Of a stretch of 64,000 nucleotides of DNA, positions 1 through 9,741 are shown piece by piece. The DNA is from Corallococcus soli (GTDB lineage Bacteria; Myxococcota; Myxococcia; Myxococcales; Myxococcaceae), in assembly GCF_014930455.1 (NCBI RefSeq), contig NZ_JAAIYO010000005.1:186001-250000 (forward strand), read 5' to 3'. How positions within the stretch are numbered: the stretch's first letter is position 1; each line of letters opens with the position of its first letter. The position numbers and the translations under genes are program-made. Below the pieces are notes generated by a model. The model was not told the DNA's origin and did not search any database. It saw nothing but the letters and a program-made list of their open reading frames with translations.

Positions 1-892
1 GGGCGCCCACGAGGCCGTCGTCGCCCATGCCGGTGAGCACCAGCGCCACGGCGTCCCGGCCCCACCCCACCGCCACGCTCTGGAAGAGCACGTCCACGGA
101 GGGGTGGTGCGGGGTGCCCAGCGGCTGGCGGTCCAGGCGCACCAGGTCCAGCGCCCCGCGCCGCTCCACCTTCAGGTGCATCCCCGCCTTCGCCAGCACC
201 ACGCGGCCCGGCACCAGCTCCAGCCCGTCGCGCGCCTCCACCACCTCCAGCGCGCTCTGCGTGTCCAGCCGCTTCGCCACCGCCTCCGTGTAGCCGGCGG
301 GGATGTGCAGCGCGAGCACCACCGGCGCCGGGAAGTCCCGGGGCAGCGACGACAACAGCCGCGTCAGCGCCTGCGGCCCGCCCGTGGACGTGCCCACCGC
401 GAGCAGCTTCGGGGACGCCCCGGTCCCCGTGCGCGCGGCGCGGACGGCGGCGTCCCGCGCCTCCTCCTGGACGTAGCGCGGCATGGCCCGGCCCGCGATG
501 CGCACCTTCTCCACCAGCTCCGCGCCCAGCTCGTAGAGCCGCTCGGTGGCGAGCGCCGTGGGCTTGTGCACCAGCTCCACCGCGCCCGCCTGGAGCGCGG
601 CCACCGCCAGCTCGCTGTCCGTGCCCGCGCTGCTCACCACCACCACGCGCGGCGCGTCCGGCATGCCCGCGAGCGCCTTGAGCAGGCCCAGCCCGTCCAG
701 CGCCGGCATCACCAGGTCCAGGGTGATGACGTCCGGCTTGAACTCCGCCACCCGTTCCAGCGCGTCCAGCCCGTCGCGCGCGGTGCCGACCACCTCCAGG
801 CCCTCCGCGTCCGACAGCACCTTGCGCAGCACCTTGCGCGCGAAGGCCGAGTCGTCCACCACCAGCACCCGCAGGGGCGCCGGCGGCGTCAT
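1..892 (-). CDS. cheB: CheB protein-glutamate methylesterase (3' end outside window)
   Basis: Response-regulator methylesterase that demethylates or deamidates chemoreceptor glutamates, giving adaptation in the chemosensory array. The N-terminal receiver (about residues 7-125) shows the acidic pair in VVDDS and the phospho-acceptor Asp59 in TLDLVMP. After a linker, the esterase domain begins with the nucleophile motif GTSTGGP (Ser169), followed by the ALHIPAGYT region with the catalytic His. The window edge falls just after the MGDDG motif that carries the catalytic Asp, so only the extreme C-terminus is missing. The ATG overlaps the cheR stop by 4 bp (ATGA), indicating translational coupling in the che operon. 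Identification is secure; which cognate output it serves is unknown. Confidence 0.95.
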   Translation of the reverse strand, partial: MTPPAPLRVLVVDDSAFARKVLRKVLSDAEGLEVVGTARDGLDALERVAEFKPDVITLDLVMPALDGLGLLKALAGMPDAPRVVVVSSAGTDSELAVAALQAGAVELVHKPTALATERLYELGAELVEKVRIAGRAMPRYVQEEARDAAVRAARTGTGASPKLLAVGTSTGGPQALTRLLSSLPRDFPAPVVLALHIPAGYTEAVAKRLDTQSALEVVEARDGLELVPGRVVLAKAGMHLKVERRGALDLVRLDRQPLGTPHHPSVDVLFQSVAVGWGRDAVALVLTGMGDDGLVGA

Positions 893-1710
893 GACCCTTC
901 CTTGAGATAGAAGAACGAGCCGCGCCGTTCCTCGCAGTGCAGCGCCGTGCCGAAACGCATCAGGGACTCCGACGTACCCACCAAGAGTTGCCCCCCCGGC
1001 TTGAGCACCCGGGTGAGGCCGTCCACCACGCGTCGCGCGGTGTCGTCCTGGAAGTAGATGAGCACGTTTCGGCAGAGGATGGCGTCAAAGCTCTCCGGCG
1101 CCGGGAAGTTCGCGGTGTCCAGCAGGTTCAGCGCCTTCCACTCCACCGCGGCCACCAGCTCCGGCCGCACGCGGGGGCGGCCCTCCACGACGTCCAGCCA
1201 GCGGCCCTCCACCCCCTTGGGCAGCGCGCGCAGGCAGCGCAGGTTGTACTCCCCCGTCCGCGCCCGCTCCAGCGCCCGGACGCTCAGGTCCGTGGCCAGG
1301 AGCGACACGTCCCCCAGCACGCCCTTCGCGTCCAGCATCATGGCCAGCGTGAGGGGCTCCTCGCCGGTGGCGCACGCCGCGCACCACACCCGGGGGCGCT
1401 TGCCGGCGCGGGCGGCGGGCACCAGCACCTCGTCCACCAGCACCTGGAGCGACGGGGCCTCGCGGAAGAAGTACGTCTCGTGGACGAGCAGCGAGTCCAC
1501 CAGCGCGTCCAGCGCCGCGTTCCCCCGCGGGTCGTAGCGGAGGAAGTAGTAGTAGTCGAGCAGCGAGTCGAAGCCCGCATCCAGCGCCCGCGACGACACC
1601 TTCTCCGCCAGCAGGTCCCGGTCCTCCGGGCCGTAGTGCAGCCCCGCGCGCTGCTCGATGAGCATCGCGAGGATGGTGAAGACCTGCGGGGACAGCGGCA
1701 GCGCGGTCAT
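889..1710 (-). CDS. cheR: CheR chemoreceptor methyltransferase
   Basis: S-adenosylmethionine-dependent methyltransferase that methylates receptor glutamates, antagonising CheB. It has 273 residues, normal for CheR. The N-terminal helical domain (about 1-80) precedes the Rossmann methyltransferase domain, with the SAM-binding motif CAACATGEEP near residue 110 and the family-typical ILCRNVLIYF segment near residue 215. No TPR extension is present, so this is the minimal form. It starts 13 bp after the HEAT-protein stop and overlaps cheB by 4 bp. It presumably acts on the soluble MCP encoded two genes upstream; that partnership is inferred from the operon. Confidence 0.95.
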   Translation of the reverse strand: MTALPLSPQVFTILAMLIEQRAGLHYGPEDRDLLAEKVSSRALDAGFDSLLDYYYFLRYDPRGNAALDALVDSLLVHETYFFREAPSLQVLVDEVLVPAARAGKRPRVWCAACATGEEPLTLAMMLDAKGVLGDVSLLATDLSVRALERARTGEYNLRCLRALPKGVEGRWLDVVEGRPRVRPELVAAVEWKALNLLDTANFPAPESFDAILCRNVLIYFQDDTARRVVDGLTRVLKPGGQLLVGTSESLMRFGTALHCEERRGSFFYLKEGS

Positions 1711-1723
1711 GGGCAGGGTGCTC

Positions 1724-4096
1724 TCAACGCCCCAGCGCCAGCAGGCAGGCCCTGCGCACGTCCGGGTCCTCGTCGCGATGGGCCGCCCGGTCCAGCGCCT
1801 CGCGCGCCTCCACCGTGCCCAGCGCCGCCACCGCGGGCGCGGACGCGCGCCGCCCCGCGGGGCTCGCTCCGGCCAGCGCCTGCATCAGCGCCGCCCGCGC
1901 GTCCGCCCGGCGCATCCTCGCGAGCGCCGCCACCAGCAGGGGCGCGGTCGCGTCATCCGCCACCTCCAGCGCGGCCAGCAACCCGGCGAGCCGCCCGTCC
2001 ACCGGCAGCGCCAGCGCGCCCACCACCTGCTCGCGCAGCATCACGTCACCCAGCAGCGACACCAGCGACTGCGTGGCGTGCTGCCCGGTGCGCGTGGCGA
2101 GGAAGCCCACCGCCGCGCTGCGCACGCTGTCGTCGCGGTCCCCGGCCGCCCGCAGGAGCGCGGGCAGCGTCTCCGGGGCGTCGTACTCCGCCACCGCCGA
2201 CAGGGCCACCAGCCGCGTGGCCGGGTCGTCCGAGTGCACCGCCTCCAGCAGGACGGGCAGCGCGTCCGGACGCCGGGCCACGCCCAGGCCCAGCAGGGCC
2301 GCGCGGCGCACGTCCACGTCCGTGGACGAGGCCGCCCGCCGCAGCGCCGCCATGGCGCTCTCCGTGTGCAGGTGCGCCAGCGCGTCCACCACCGCCACGC
2401 GCACCTGGCCCGCGTCGTCGTTGGCGAGCGCGACGATGGCGTCCGCGGCCGCCTCCTCGTTGAGCTTCCCCAGCGACTGGCACGCGTAGTAGCGCACCCA
2501 CGGGTCGCGGTCGTTCAACCCGCCCAGCAGCGTGGAGGTGATGCGCGCCTGCTTGTCCGTCTGGCCCAGCGCGCGCATCGCCGTGGCGCGCGTGCGCTCG
2601 GATTCGTGGCTGGCGGCGGACAGGAGCGCGTCCACCGCCCGGGGGTCGTCGATGAAGGGCAGGCCATAGATGGCCGCATCGCGCAGCCGCTCGTCCGGGT
2701 CCCGCATGGCCAGGAGCAGCGCGTCCAGGCCGCGCGGATAGCCGAAGTAGGCCACGATGCGCAGCGCCGCCCGGCGCTGGCGCGTGTCCGCCGAGCGCGC
2801 CGCCTCCAGCGCCAGCGCCTCCGTCGTCTCGCTGCCCAGCGACTGGATGGCGCCCACCGCCGCCTGCACCACGCGCGGGTCCTCGTCCGCCAGCCGCGCG
2901 AAGAGGGCCGTCACCGCGGACGTGTCACCGATGCGCGACAGCGTCTCCGCCGCCAGCGCGCGCACCATCGCGTCCCGGTCCTCCAGGCACAGGAGCACGT
3001 CCGGCACCGCCGCGGAGCGCTTGCCCACCAGCGGCAGCAGCACCCGGCGCCGGGTGCTGTCACCCTCGCGCAGCGCCTGGAGGATCTGCGCGTCCGCCTC
3101 CGCGCCCAGCTCCCCCAGCGCCGCCGCGGCCGCACGCGACACGCCCAGGTCCTGCGAGTCCAGCAGCTTCAGCAGGCCCGCCGCCGCGTCCGCGCCCCCC
3201 ACCCAGCCCAGCAGGCGCGCCAGCGAGGTCTTCTCCCCGGCGTCCGCACCGGCGATGACCTGGGCGAGCCTGCGCCCGATGGGGTGCACTTCCGTCGACG
3301 CGGAGCGCAGCACCGACGGCACCGTGCGCGCGCCGCCGAAGCGCGCCACCTGGGCGTCGTGGATCTCCACCAGCGCCACGGCCGCCACGCGCACCAGCGC
3401 GTCGTTGCCCCGCTGGAGCAGCCCCACGAGCGCGGGCACCGCGGCCTCCTGGCCGGTGCGGCCCAGGGCCCGGCAGGCCTCCAGGGCGTAGAACGGATCC
3501 GCCAGCAGCGCCATCAGCGCCGGCACCACCGTGGGGTCGCCCGAGCGGCCCAGCACGTCGATGGCGGGGAAGATGCGGAAGAAGTTGCCGCTGCCCAGCG
3601 ACGCCAGGAGCGCGTCCACCGCCGCGCCGCCGCCAATGCGGCCCAGCGCTTCGATGGCGGCCACCGCCACGTTGTCGTCCGAGTGCACCGTGAGCCGCGC
3701 CAGCAGCGGCACGGACTGGCGGCTGCGGCGGCGGCCCAGCACCTGGGCGGCGTCGCAGACGATGGCCGGGTTGGCGTCATCCCCCAGCGCCTCCACCGGC
3801 CCCTCCACGTCGCCGGAGGCGGCCACCAGCGCGTCCACCGCCGCGGCGATGCGCGCCTCGTTGTCCCGCCGCTGGGTCAGCACGTCGCACAGCGGCTGCA
3901 CCGCCGGGGTGCCCACGCGCGCGAGCGCGGACACCACGGCGCGGCGCACCGCCCAGGACGGCGCGTCCAGGCCGGCCACCAGCGCCGGCAGGCTGGAGGC
4001 GCCCCGGCGCGCCAGTTGCTCCACTTCCTCCACCCGCGCGCGGTCGTCCGCGGACAGCGTGAGGGGGTGTTGCCGCACGGTCGAATTCGTCGTCAC
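1724..4096 (-). CDS. HEAT/PBS-lyase repeat protein within che operon
   Basis: A 790-residue protein built almost entirely of about 30-residue alpha-helical HEAT-type repeats, visible as recurring units such as [26 protein letters not shown] and [15 protein letters not shown] from residue 40 to the C-terminus. No signal peptide, membrane segment or catalytic motif is seen. The GTG start overlaps the mcp stop by 4 bp (GTGA) and cheR follows after 13 bp, so it is an integral operon member. Such solenoids are protein-binding scaffolds; from memory the Che7 system of Myxococcus xanthus has a HEAT-repeat partner (Cpc7) that links a CheY to an output. A similar adaptor role between CheY and a non-flagellar target is inferred, not shown. 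Confidence 0.85.
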   Translation of the reverse strand: MTTNSTVRQHPLTLSADDRARVEEVEQLARRGASSLPALVAGLDAPSWAVRRAVVSALARVGTPAVQPLCDVLTQRRDNEARIAAAVDALVAASGDVEGPVEALGDDANPAIVCDAAQVLGRRRSRQSVPLLARLTVHSDDNVAVAAIEALGRIGGGAAVDALLASLGSGNFFRIFPAIDVLGRSGDPTVVPALMALLADPFYALEACRALGRTGQEAAVPALVGLLQRGNDALVRVAAVALVEIHDAQVARFGGARTVPSVLRSASTEVHPIGRRLAQVIAGADAGEKTSLARLLGWVGGADAAAGLLKLLDSQDLGVSRAAAAALGELGAEADAQILQALREGDSTRRRVLLPLVGKRSAAVPDVLLCLEDRDAMVRALAAETLSRIGDTSAVTALFARLADEDPRVVQAAVGAIQSLGSETTEALALEAARSADTRQRRAALRIVAYFGYPRGLDALLLAMRDPDERLRDAAIYGLPFIDDPRAVDALLSAASHESERTRATAMRALGQTDKQARITSTLLGGLNDRDPWVRYYACQSLGKLNEEAAADAIVALANDDAGQVRVAVVDALAHLHTESAMAALRRAASSTDVDVRRAALLGLGVARRPDALPVLLEAVHSDDPATRLVALSAVAEYDAPETLPALLRAAGDRDDSVRSAAVGFLATRTGQHATQSLVSLLGDVMLREQVVGALALPVDGRLAGLLAALEVADDATAPLLVAALARMRRADARAALMQALAGASPAGRRASAPAVAALGTVEAREALDRAAHRDEDPDVRRACLLALGR

Positions 4097-6636
4097 GCCT
4101 TCTGCTCCCGGGGGGAACGGGACGCGGCCGCGTCCTTGCCACCCAGCAGTCCGGTCAGGTGCGCCAGCCCCTCCACCTGCTCACCGTGAAGCCTGGCGAG
4201 CTGCCCCAGCCGGCCCGCCACCTCCTTCACCTCCTGGGCGGTGACGGACGTGGTGCGCGCCTGCTGAGCCGTGGTGACGGCGATCTCCCGCGAGCGGCCG
4301 CGCATCTCCTCCACGGAGCGGCCCAGCTGCTCCGTCACCGTCGCCTGCTCCTGCGCCACCTTGGCCACGGCCGCCACCCCCGTGGCCTGCTTCGTGGCCG
4401 ACGTGGCCAGCGCGGCCAGCGCCTCCGTCTGTTCGTCCAGCGCGCGCGACGTCGTCCTGGCCACCCGGCGCACCTCCTCCGCGCCGCGCACCAGCGTGTT
4501 CAGCGCCTGGGCCTGCTCCTCCGTGGCGCGCGTCACCTCCTGCGCGAGCTTCGCCACCTGGCGGGTGGCCACCTCGCCCTGCTTGAGGGCGCGGCCCTGC
4601 TCCACCATCGCGCGGGTGGACTGGACCACCTCCTTGCGCGCGCCGTCCATGGCGCGCGCCACCTCCTGCGCGGCCTTGGCCTGTTCGGCGATGCCGGTGA
4701 GCGCGCGCTGCGTGGAGGACGTCACCTCCTGCGCCACCGCGCCCAGCGCGGACACCTGCTGGCCCTGCGCCGCCACCGCGCCGCTCACGCCCTGCACCAG
4801 CTGCCGCATCTGCACCGCGCCCTTGGCCAGGTCCGTGGCCGCCGCGGCCTGCTCCTGCACCGCGCGCGACACCTTCTCCGCCACCTCCGCCAGCTGGGTG
4901 TTGGAGCGCACCGCTTCGCGCAGCGCCTTGGCCTGGTCCGCCGTGGCCTGCGTCGTCTGCCGCGCCATGCGCCGCATCTCCGTGCCGCCCTGGGCCAGCG
5001 CCTGCGCGGCCTGCGCCTGCTCCGTCGCGGACGCCGCGATGACGCGGCCCTGCTCGCTCACCTTGGCCGTGGCCTGGGCCAGCGACTGCACCGCCTGCAC
5101 CTGCTCCGCCGACGCGCGCGACGCCTCGCGCACGTTCTGGCCCAGCTCCTCCACGCCCTTGAGGATGGTGCCCAGGGCCTTCTCCGCGTCCCCGGCCAGC
5201 GCCGCGCCCTCGTCCGCCGCGCGCACGCCCTCCCCGGTGGCCACGGCCGCCTCGCGCGCCGTCGTCTGGAGGCCCCGGACAATCTTGGCCACGTCCGCGC
5301 TGGCCGCCGCCGCCCGGTCCGCCAGGGCGCGGATCTCCTCCGCCACCACCGCGAAGCCCCGGCCGTGCTCGCCCGCCCGCGCCGCCTCGATGCTGGCGTT
5401 GAGGGACAGGAGGTTCGTGCGGTCCGCGATGAGGTTGATGGTCTGCACGATGTCGCCAATCTCCTCGGCGCGCCGGCCCATCTCCTTCATCACCCCGGAC
5501 GACTCCACGATGGACTGACGGATGCGGCCAAAGCCGGTGATGGAGCGCGCCACCGTGGCGCCGCCCTCGCGCGCGCTGGTGCCCACGCGCTCCGCGGCCA
5601 GGCGCGCCTCCTCCGTCATCTGCGCCGCGCGGCGCGTGGAGGTCTCCAGTTGCGCGGACGCGGTGGCGCTGGTGGACGCCAGGCCGTTGATGCTGTCCGC
5701 GGCGCGGGCCACCGCCTGCGCGGAGCGCGCCAGCTGTTCGATGGTGGCCGCGTTGGCGTCCACCACGGCCGCGTTCTTCTCCGCCGTGGCGGCCACCTCC
5801 TCCACGCTGGCGGCCACCTCCTGCACGGTGGACGCGGTGGTGGAGGTGTGCGCCTCCAGGGTGCGCGCGTGGTCGGCCACGCCGCGCACGCTGCGCGCCA
5901 GCTCTTCAGTGGTGGAGGCCGTCTCCTCCACGCTGGAGGACATGATGGACGCGTCGCGCGACACCTCATGCAGCGTCCGCCCCAGGGACACCACGGAGCT
6001 GGACACCTGCGCCATGCGCTCGCCCACGCCCTGCGCGTCCGCGGACAGCCGGGTGATGCCCTTGGACATCTCCTCGATGGTGGCGGCCACCTCTTCCGTG
6101 GTGGCGGCGCTCGTCTGGTTGCGCGCGACCAGGTCCTCCACCGTGGCGTTCATCTCCTGCACGCTCGCGAGCAGCTCCTCGCTGGAGGCGGCCAGCTCCT
6201 CCGCGTTGGCGCTGACGCCCTTCACCGAGCGCGCCACCTCCTCCACCGTGGAGGCCGTCGCCTCCGACGACGCGGCCAGCACCGCGGCGTCCTTGCGCAC
6301 GCTGGTCACCGACGCGGAGACCTCCTGCATCGCGCCCGCGGTGGCCTCCGCCTCCAGTTGCACGCCCCGGGCGGATTCGGTCATCGCGCGCTGGCTGCGC
6401 ACCAGCGACTGCACCGCCGCGCTCGTCTCCTCCACCTGGGCGGCCACGGATTCGATGGCGGTGCGCACCTGCTCGCCCGACGCCGCCTGCTCGTTGCCCG
6501 CGGACGCCAGCCGCGACGCGAGCACCTCCGTGGACTGCACCAGGCCCGCGCTCTCCTCCACCTTGAGGGCGGTGCGCTCGGCGAGCGCGCGCGCGTCCTC
6601 CATGCGGGGGGCGGTGTTACCGTTGTCCGTCGACAT
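4093..6636 (-). CDS. Soluble methyl-accepting chemotaxis protein
   Basis: Chemoreceptor of 847 residues with no hydrophobic segment, so a cytoplasmic receptor. The signalling hairpin tip lies near residues 400-440, recognisable by [20 protein letters not shown] followed by [15 protein letters not shown], the CheA/CheW contact region. Both flanks are very long Ala/Glu/Val-rich coiled coil with repeating VEEVA and TEE heptads, and no recognisable ligand-binding domain is present on either side. The start overlaps the cheW stop by 20 bp. The input is therefore unclear: it may be sensed directly by the coiled coil or through a partner such as the HEAT protein, whose gene overlaps its stop codon. 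Confidence 0.92.
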   Translation of the reverse strand: MSTDNGNTAPRMEDARALAERTALKVEESAGLVQSTEVLASRLASAGNEQAASGEQVRTAIESVAAQVEETSAAVQSLVRSQRAMTESARGVQLEAEATAGAMQEVSASVTSVRKDAAVLAASSEATASTVEEVARSVKGVSANAEELAASSEELLASVQEMNATVEDLVARNQTSAATTEEVAATIEEMSKGITRLSADAQGVGERMAQVSSSVVSLGRTLHEVSRDASIMSSSVEETASTTEELARSVRGVADHARTLEAHTSTTASTVQEVAASVEEVAATAEKNAAVVDANAATIEQLARSAQAVARAADSINGLASTSATASAQLETSTRRAAQMTEEARLAAERVGTSAREGGATVARSITGFGRIRQSIVESSGVMKEMGRRAEEIGDIVQTINLIADRTNLLSLNASIEAARAGEHGRGFAVVAEEIRALADRAAAASADVAKIVRGLQTTAREAAVATGEGVRAADEGAALAGDAEKALGTILKGVEELGQNVREASRASAEQVQAVQSLAQATAKVSEQGRVIAASATEQAQAAQALAQGGTEMRRMARQTTQATADQAKALREAVRSNTQLAEVAEKVSRAVQEQAAAATDLAKGAVQMRQLVQGVSGAVAAQGQQVSALGAVAQEVTSSTQRALTGIAEQAKAAQEVARAMDGARKEVVQSTRAMVEQGRALKQGEVATRQVAKLAQEVTRATEEQAQALNTLVRGAEEVRRVARTTSRALDEQTEALAALATSATKQATGVAAVAKVAQEQATVTEQLGRSVEEMRGRSREIAVTTAQQARTTSVTAQEVKEVAGRLGQLARLHGEQVEGLAHLTGLLGGKDAAASRSPREQKA

Positions 6637-7063
6637 CCGCGGTCTCCTCCCCCATCACCCGGGGGAAATCGATGAGCATCACCAGCCGCGGGCCCACCTG
6701 CGCCACGGCCTTCACGTAACCCTTCGCGCGCTCCACCACCATGGGCGGAGGCGGCTGGATGGTGCGCGGGTCCAACTTCACGACTTCGCGCGCGCTGTCC
6801 ACGAGCAACCCCACCGTGCGCTCGCCCAGCTGCCCCACCACCACCCGTGAATCCAGCGTGGCCGGGGTGGCCGGCAGCCCGAAGCGGGCGCGCGCGTCCA
6901 CCACCGGGATGACCCGGCCCCGCACCTGCACCAGCCCCGCCACGTGCGCGGGGGCCCCCGGCACCGGCGTGGCGCCGGTGAAGGACTCCATCTGCACCAC
7001 GTCCGCCGCGGGCATCGCGTACTCCGTCCCGTCCACCTTGAACAACACGTGCAGCACGCTCAT
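6617..7063 (-). CDS. cheW: CheW coupling protein
   Basis: Adaptor of 148 residues that links the receptor hairpin tip to the CheA P5 domain. The SH3-like CheW fold is visible in [20 protein letters not shown] at the N-terminus, the [18 protein letters not shown] core and the [11 protein letters not shown] strand. The ATG overlaps the cheA stop by 4 bp (ATGA). Its own stop lies 20 bp inside the mcp gene, so kinase, coupler and receptor are translationally coupled. Single-domain CheW of ordinary length; nothing unusual in the sequence. Confidence 0.95.
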   Translation of the reverse strand: MSVLHVLFKVDGTEYAMPAADVVQMESFTGATPVPGAPAHVAGLVQVRGRVIPVVDARARFGLPATPATLDSRVVVGQLGERTVGLLVDSAREVVKLDPRTIQPPPPMVVERAKGYVKAVAQVGPRLVMLIDFPRVMGEETADVDGQR

Positions 7064-9141
7064 GACGCCCACCCTCCCGACTGCGCGGCGCCCACCCCGC
7101 GGCCCACGCGGGCCGCGCCCAGCGCGCCCAGGTCCAGCACCAGCGTGGGCTGGCCATCCCCCAGGTCCGTGGCGCCCGCCACGCCCGGCACGCGCACCAG
7201 CGGGTCCTCCAGCGGCCGCAGGACGATCTCCTGCTGTCCCAGCAGCCGGTCCACCGCGAACGCCACGGGCTCCCCCCGCTGCCGCACGATGAGCGCCTTG
7301 GTGCCGCAGGCGCCCGCCGCCTGCGCGGGCGCCGTCCGCTCCAGCAGCCGCTCCAGCGACACCAGCGGCACCGCCGCGCCCCGCCGCTCCACCAGCCCCA
7401 GGCCGTCCGCGCCCGCGGGCCGCACCACCTTCAGCGCGTCCACGTCGATGAGCTCCTCCACCGTGCCCACGGCCACCGCGTACTTGAGGCCCGCGCATTC
7501 GAAGACGATGGCGTCCACCAGCGTCACCGTGAGCGGCACGCGCAGCGTGAAGGTGGTGCCCACGCCCTTGCGCGTCTCCATGCGCAGCTCGCCGCCCAGC
7601 TGCTCCACGACGATGCGCCGCACGATGTCCATCCCCATGCCCCGGCCACTGGTGCGCGTGGCCTCCTGGCGCGTGGACAGGCCGGGCCGGCACAGCAGGT
7701 CCAGCAGCCCGTCCGCCGACTCCGGCACGGGCGCGTTCGCGGCCTTCGCCACCGCCTTCGCGTCCACGCCCCGGCCGTCGTCGCGCAGGGTGATCTCCAA
7801 CTGGCCGCTGGAGCGCGCGTGGCAGCCCAGGCGCACCAGGCCCTCCGGGGGCTTGCCCGCGGACACCCGCTCCTCCGGCAGCTCCAGCGCATGGTCCACG
7901 GCGTTGCGCACCAGGTGCACCAGCGCCGGCATCAGCCGGTCCGCCACGGCCTTGTCCAGCTCCGCGTCGCCCACCTCCAGCTCCAGCCGCACCGCCTTGC
8001 CGGTGGTGCGCCGCAGCCCGCGCACCAGCAGGGGCAGCCGCTCCAGCACGTCCCCCATGCGCACCATGCGCAGGCGCAGGATGGCCGAGCGCAGGTCGCG
8101 CAGCTGCCGGCCGTTCTCCTGGAGGATGGTGGCCAGCTCGCGCGTGGGCGCGCCCGCCGCCGTGAGCGCCGCCACCGCGCGCGTCAGCCGGGAGCGGTTC
8201 ACCACGAGCGCCGCCAGCCACTCCATGGCCTCGTCCAGCCGCGACACCTCCACGCGCAGCAGGCCGCCGCCCCGGCGCACCTCCGGCTCCTCCAGCTCCT
8301 CCTCGAAGACGGGCGTCCCCAGGGCGCTGTCGGTGGGCACCGGCGCGGGCGACGCCGCGTCGGGCGCCACGGGCGCGGCCGCCGCCAGCGAGCGCACCGT
8401 GGCGGGGGCCCCGCCCACCACGTCCAGCAGCACCGCGTCCTCCGCGGAGGTGAGCAGCAGCAGCGCGAACGCCAGCGAGGCCCCGCCCGCCGCCGCGCCA
8501 GACAGGGGCAGCACCTTCACGATGTCGCCGTGCCTGGCCACGCCTTCGCGCACGGTGTTGATGTTGAGGCCCTTCGCGGCGCGCTCCGCGGAGGGCACGA
8601 AGTCCAGCCGCACCGCGCGCTGACCGTCCGCGAGCCCGCCCTCCAACTGCTCGCGCTCCGACGGCGCCAGCCGGGAGGCGAACGCGGCCTCCGCGTCCAG
8701 CACCACGGCGCGGGCCTTCCGGGGCGCCGCGTCCACCACCTGGGGGCCCAGCGCCTCCAGCCGCTCCAGCAGGTTCGCGGGCGCGGGCGAAGCGGGCTTT
8801 CCGGCGCCCAGCTGCCGCACCCGCTGCTCGATGGCGCGCAGGCCCTCCACCAGGGGCTCCACGCTGGACTCCGGCAGGCGACCGCCCGCCTGGTCCGCCA
8901 CCCGCAGGGAGGCCTCCATCCAGTGGGCCAGGGAGACGATGGGCTCCACGTCCACCATGGCGGACAGGCCCTTGATGGTGTGCAGGGCGCGGAACAGCTC
9001 CCGTACCGCGCGCGGCTGGAGCGCGCCCCGGCGCACGGCCTCCTCCACGGCGAGCAGGTCCCGCTGCGCGGACGCCAGCAATTCATCCACCTCCGCCAGG
9101 TAGGCGGGGAGGAACTCCGCGAACTCCCCGGGGGCCGTCAC
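7060..9141 (-). CDS. cheA: CheA chemotaxis histidine kinase
   Basis: Chemosensory kinase of 693 residues. The P1 phosphotransfer domain (about 1-110) carries the phosphorylatable His54 in ALHTIKG. Residues about 125-265 form a divergent segment where P2 would sit; it contains KVLPLSG and LLLTSAEDAVLLD but does not look like a textbook P2. P3 dimerisation begins near residue 295 (LLRVEVSRLDEAMEWLA), the P4 ATPase domain shows HLVRNAVDHALE, DDGRGVD and GRGMGMDIVR, and the C-terminal P5 CheW-like domain runs to the end. It overlaps cheY by 4 bp upstream and cheW by 4 bp downstream. It phosphorylates CheY and CheB of this operon. Confidence 0.96.
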   Translation of the reverse strand: MTAPGEFAEFLPAYLAEVDELLASAQRDLLAVEEAVRRGALQPRAVRELFRALHTIKGLSAMVDVEPIVSLAHWMEASLRVADQAGGRLPESSVEPLVEGLRAIEQRVRQLGAGKPASPAPANLLERLEALGPQVVDAAPRKARAVVLDAEAAFASRLAPSEREQLEGGLADGQRAVRLDFVPSAERAAKGLNINTVREGVARHGDIVKVLPLSGAAAGGASLAFALLLLTSAEDAVLLDVVGGAPATVRSLAAAAPVAPDAASPAPVPTDSALGTPVFEEELEEPEVRRGGGLLRVEVSRLDEAMEWLAALVVNRSRLTRAVAALTAAGAPTRELATILQENGRQLRDLRSAILRLRMVRMGDVLERLPLLVRGLRRTTGKAVRLELEVGDAELDKAVADRLMPALVHLVRNAVDHALELPEERVSAGKPPEGLVRLGCHARSSGQLEITLRDDGRGVDAKAVAKAANAPVPESADGLLDLLCRPGLSTRQEATRTSGRGMGMDIVRRIVVEQLGGELRMETRKGVGTTFTLRVPLTVTLVDAIVFECAGLKYAVAVGTVEELIDVDALKVVRPAGADGLGLVERRGAAVPLVSLERLLERTAPAQAAGACGTKALIVRQRGEPVAFAVDRLLGQQEIVLRPLEDPLVRVPGVAGATDLGDGQPTLVLDLGALGAARVGRGVGAAQSGGWAS

Positions 9142-9542
9142 CCGCGCGGCGCCTCGTCCAGGGCCTTGGCGGGGGCCTTCTCCAGGAGGGACCGGGCCGC
9201 GCCCTGGAGGGAGTCCGGGGTGAAGGGCTTGGTCATGAAGAGGCTCGCGCCCGCTTGCAGGGCACGCTCGCGGGAGGCTTCGTCGCCCCGCGTGGTGACG
9301 ATGATGATGGGCAGCGAGCGCAGCTGGTCCTGCCCGCGCACGAACTCCACGACCTCGATGCCGCCGATGTCCGGCATGTTGAGGTCCAGCACGAGCAGGT
9401 CATACGCCTTGAGCGTCAGCTGTTCGATTGCCTCCAGGCCGCTGGAGGCCTGCGTGAAGCGGCTGTCCGGATAGGGCCGCAGACACGCGACCACCATCTC
9501 TCGCATCACCTTGCTGTCATCAACGACGAGTACCTCGGGCAT
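9138..9542 (-). CDS. cheY: CheY single-domain response regulator
   Basis: First gene of the chemosensory operon, 134 residues. Receiver domain with the acidic pair Asp8/Asp9, phospho-acceptor Asp53 in VLDLNMP, Thr at TTRGDE and the conserved Lys105 in MTKPF. A short Ala-rich tail follows (about residues 121-134). AGGGGA lies 4 bp upstream of the ATG. It is the presumed diffusible output of CheA; since myxobacteria lack flagella, the target is more likely a motility, lipid or gene-expression effector than a flagellar switch. That target cannot be seen here, although the HEAT protein is a candidate partner. Confidence 0.93.
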   Translation of the reverse strand: MPEVLVVDDSKVMREMVVACLRPYPDSRFTQASSGLEAIEQLTLKAYDLLVLDLNMPDIGGIEVVEFVRGQDQLRSLPIIIVTTRGDEASRERALQAGASLFMTKPFTPDSLQGAARSLLEKAPAKALDEAPRG

Positions 9543-9741
9543 GGCGTCCCCTGGAAACGACCGACCAAGCTAGAACGATTCCGGGCGGCTGAAAGAAATG
9601 AGTCATCGGTCGTGGACCGAGCGTTCGCTTCTCCACGCACCCGCGCGTGGGTATGTCACGAAGTCGCGGGGAGGGCACGCGACGCGCGTACACCGTCAGG
9701 CCCCAGGCCGCCCCCCTCCCCTTCAATGGTCCTCCAGTACC
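9543..9741. promoter_or_regulatory. Divergent intergenic region between cheY and a hybrid kinase
   Basis: A 199-bp divergent spacer that must hold the promoters for the minus-strand che operon and the plus-strand receiver/PAS kinase. I see no convincing sigma-54 or housekeeping promoter match, and no hairpin or repeat. The only supporting signal is the AGGGGA ribosome-binding site before cheY. Confidence 0.4.

Noticed and set aside
1658-4189. 843-codon plus-strand frame
   Set aside because: Antisense of the HEAT-repeat gene; composition dominated by Arg/His/Gln, no start signal, no family.
4159-6675. 838-codon plus-strand frame
   Set aside because: Antisense of the mcp gene; periodic His/Leu/Arg simply mirrors the coiled-coil codons.
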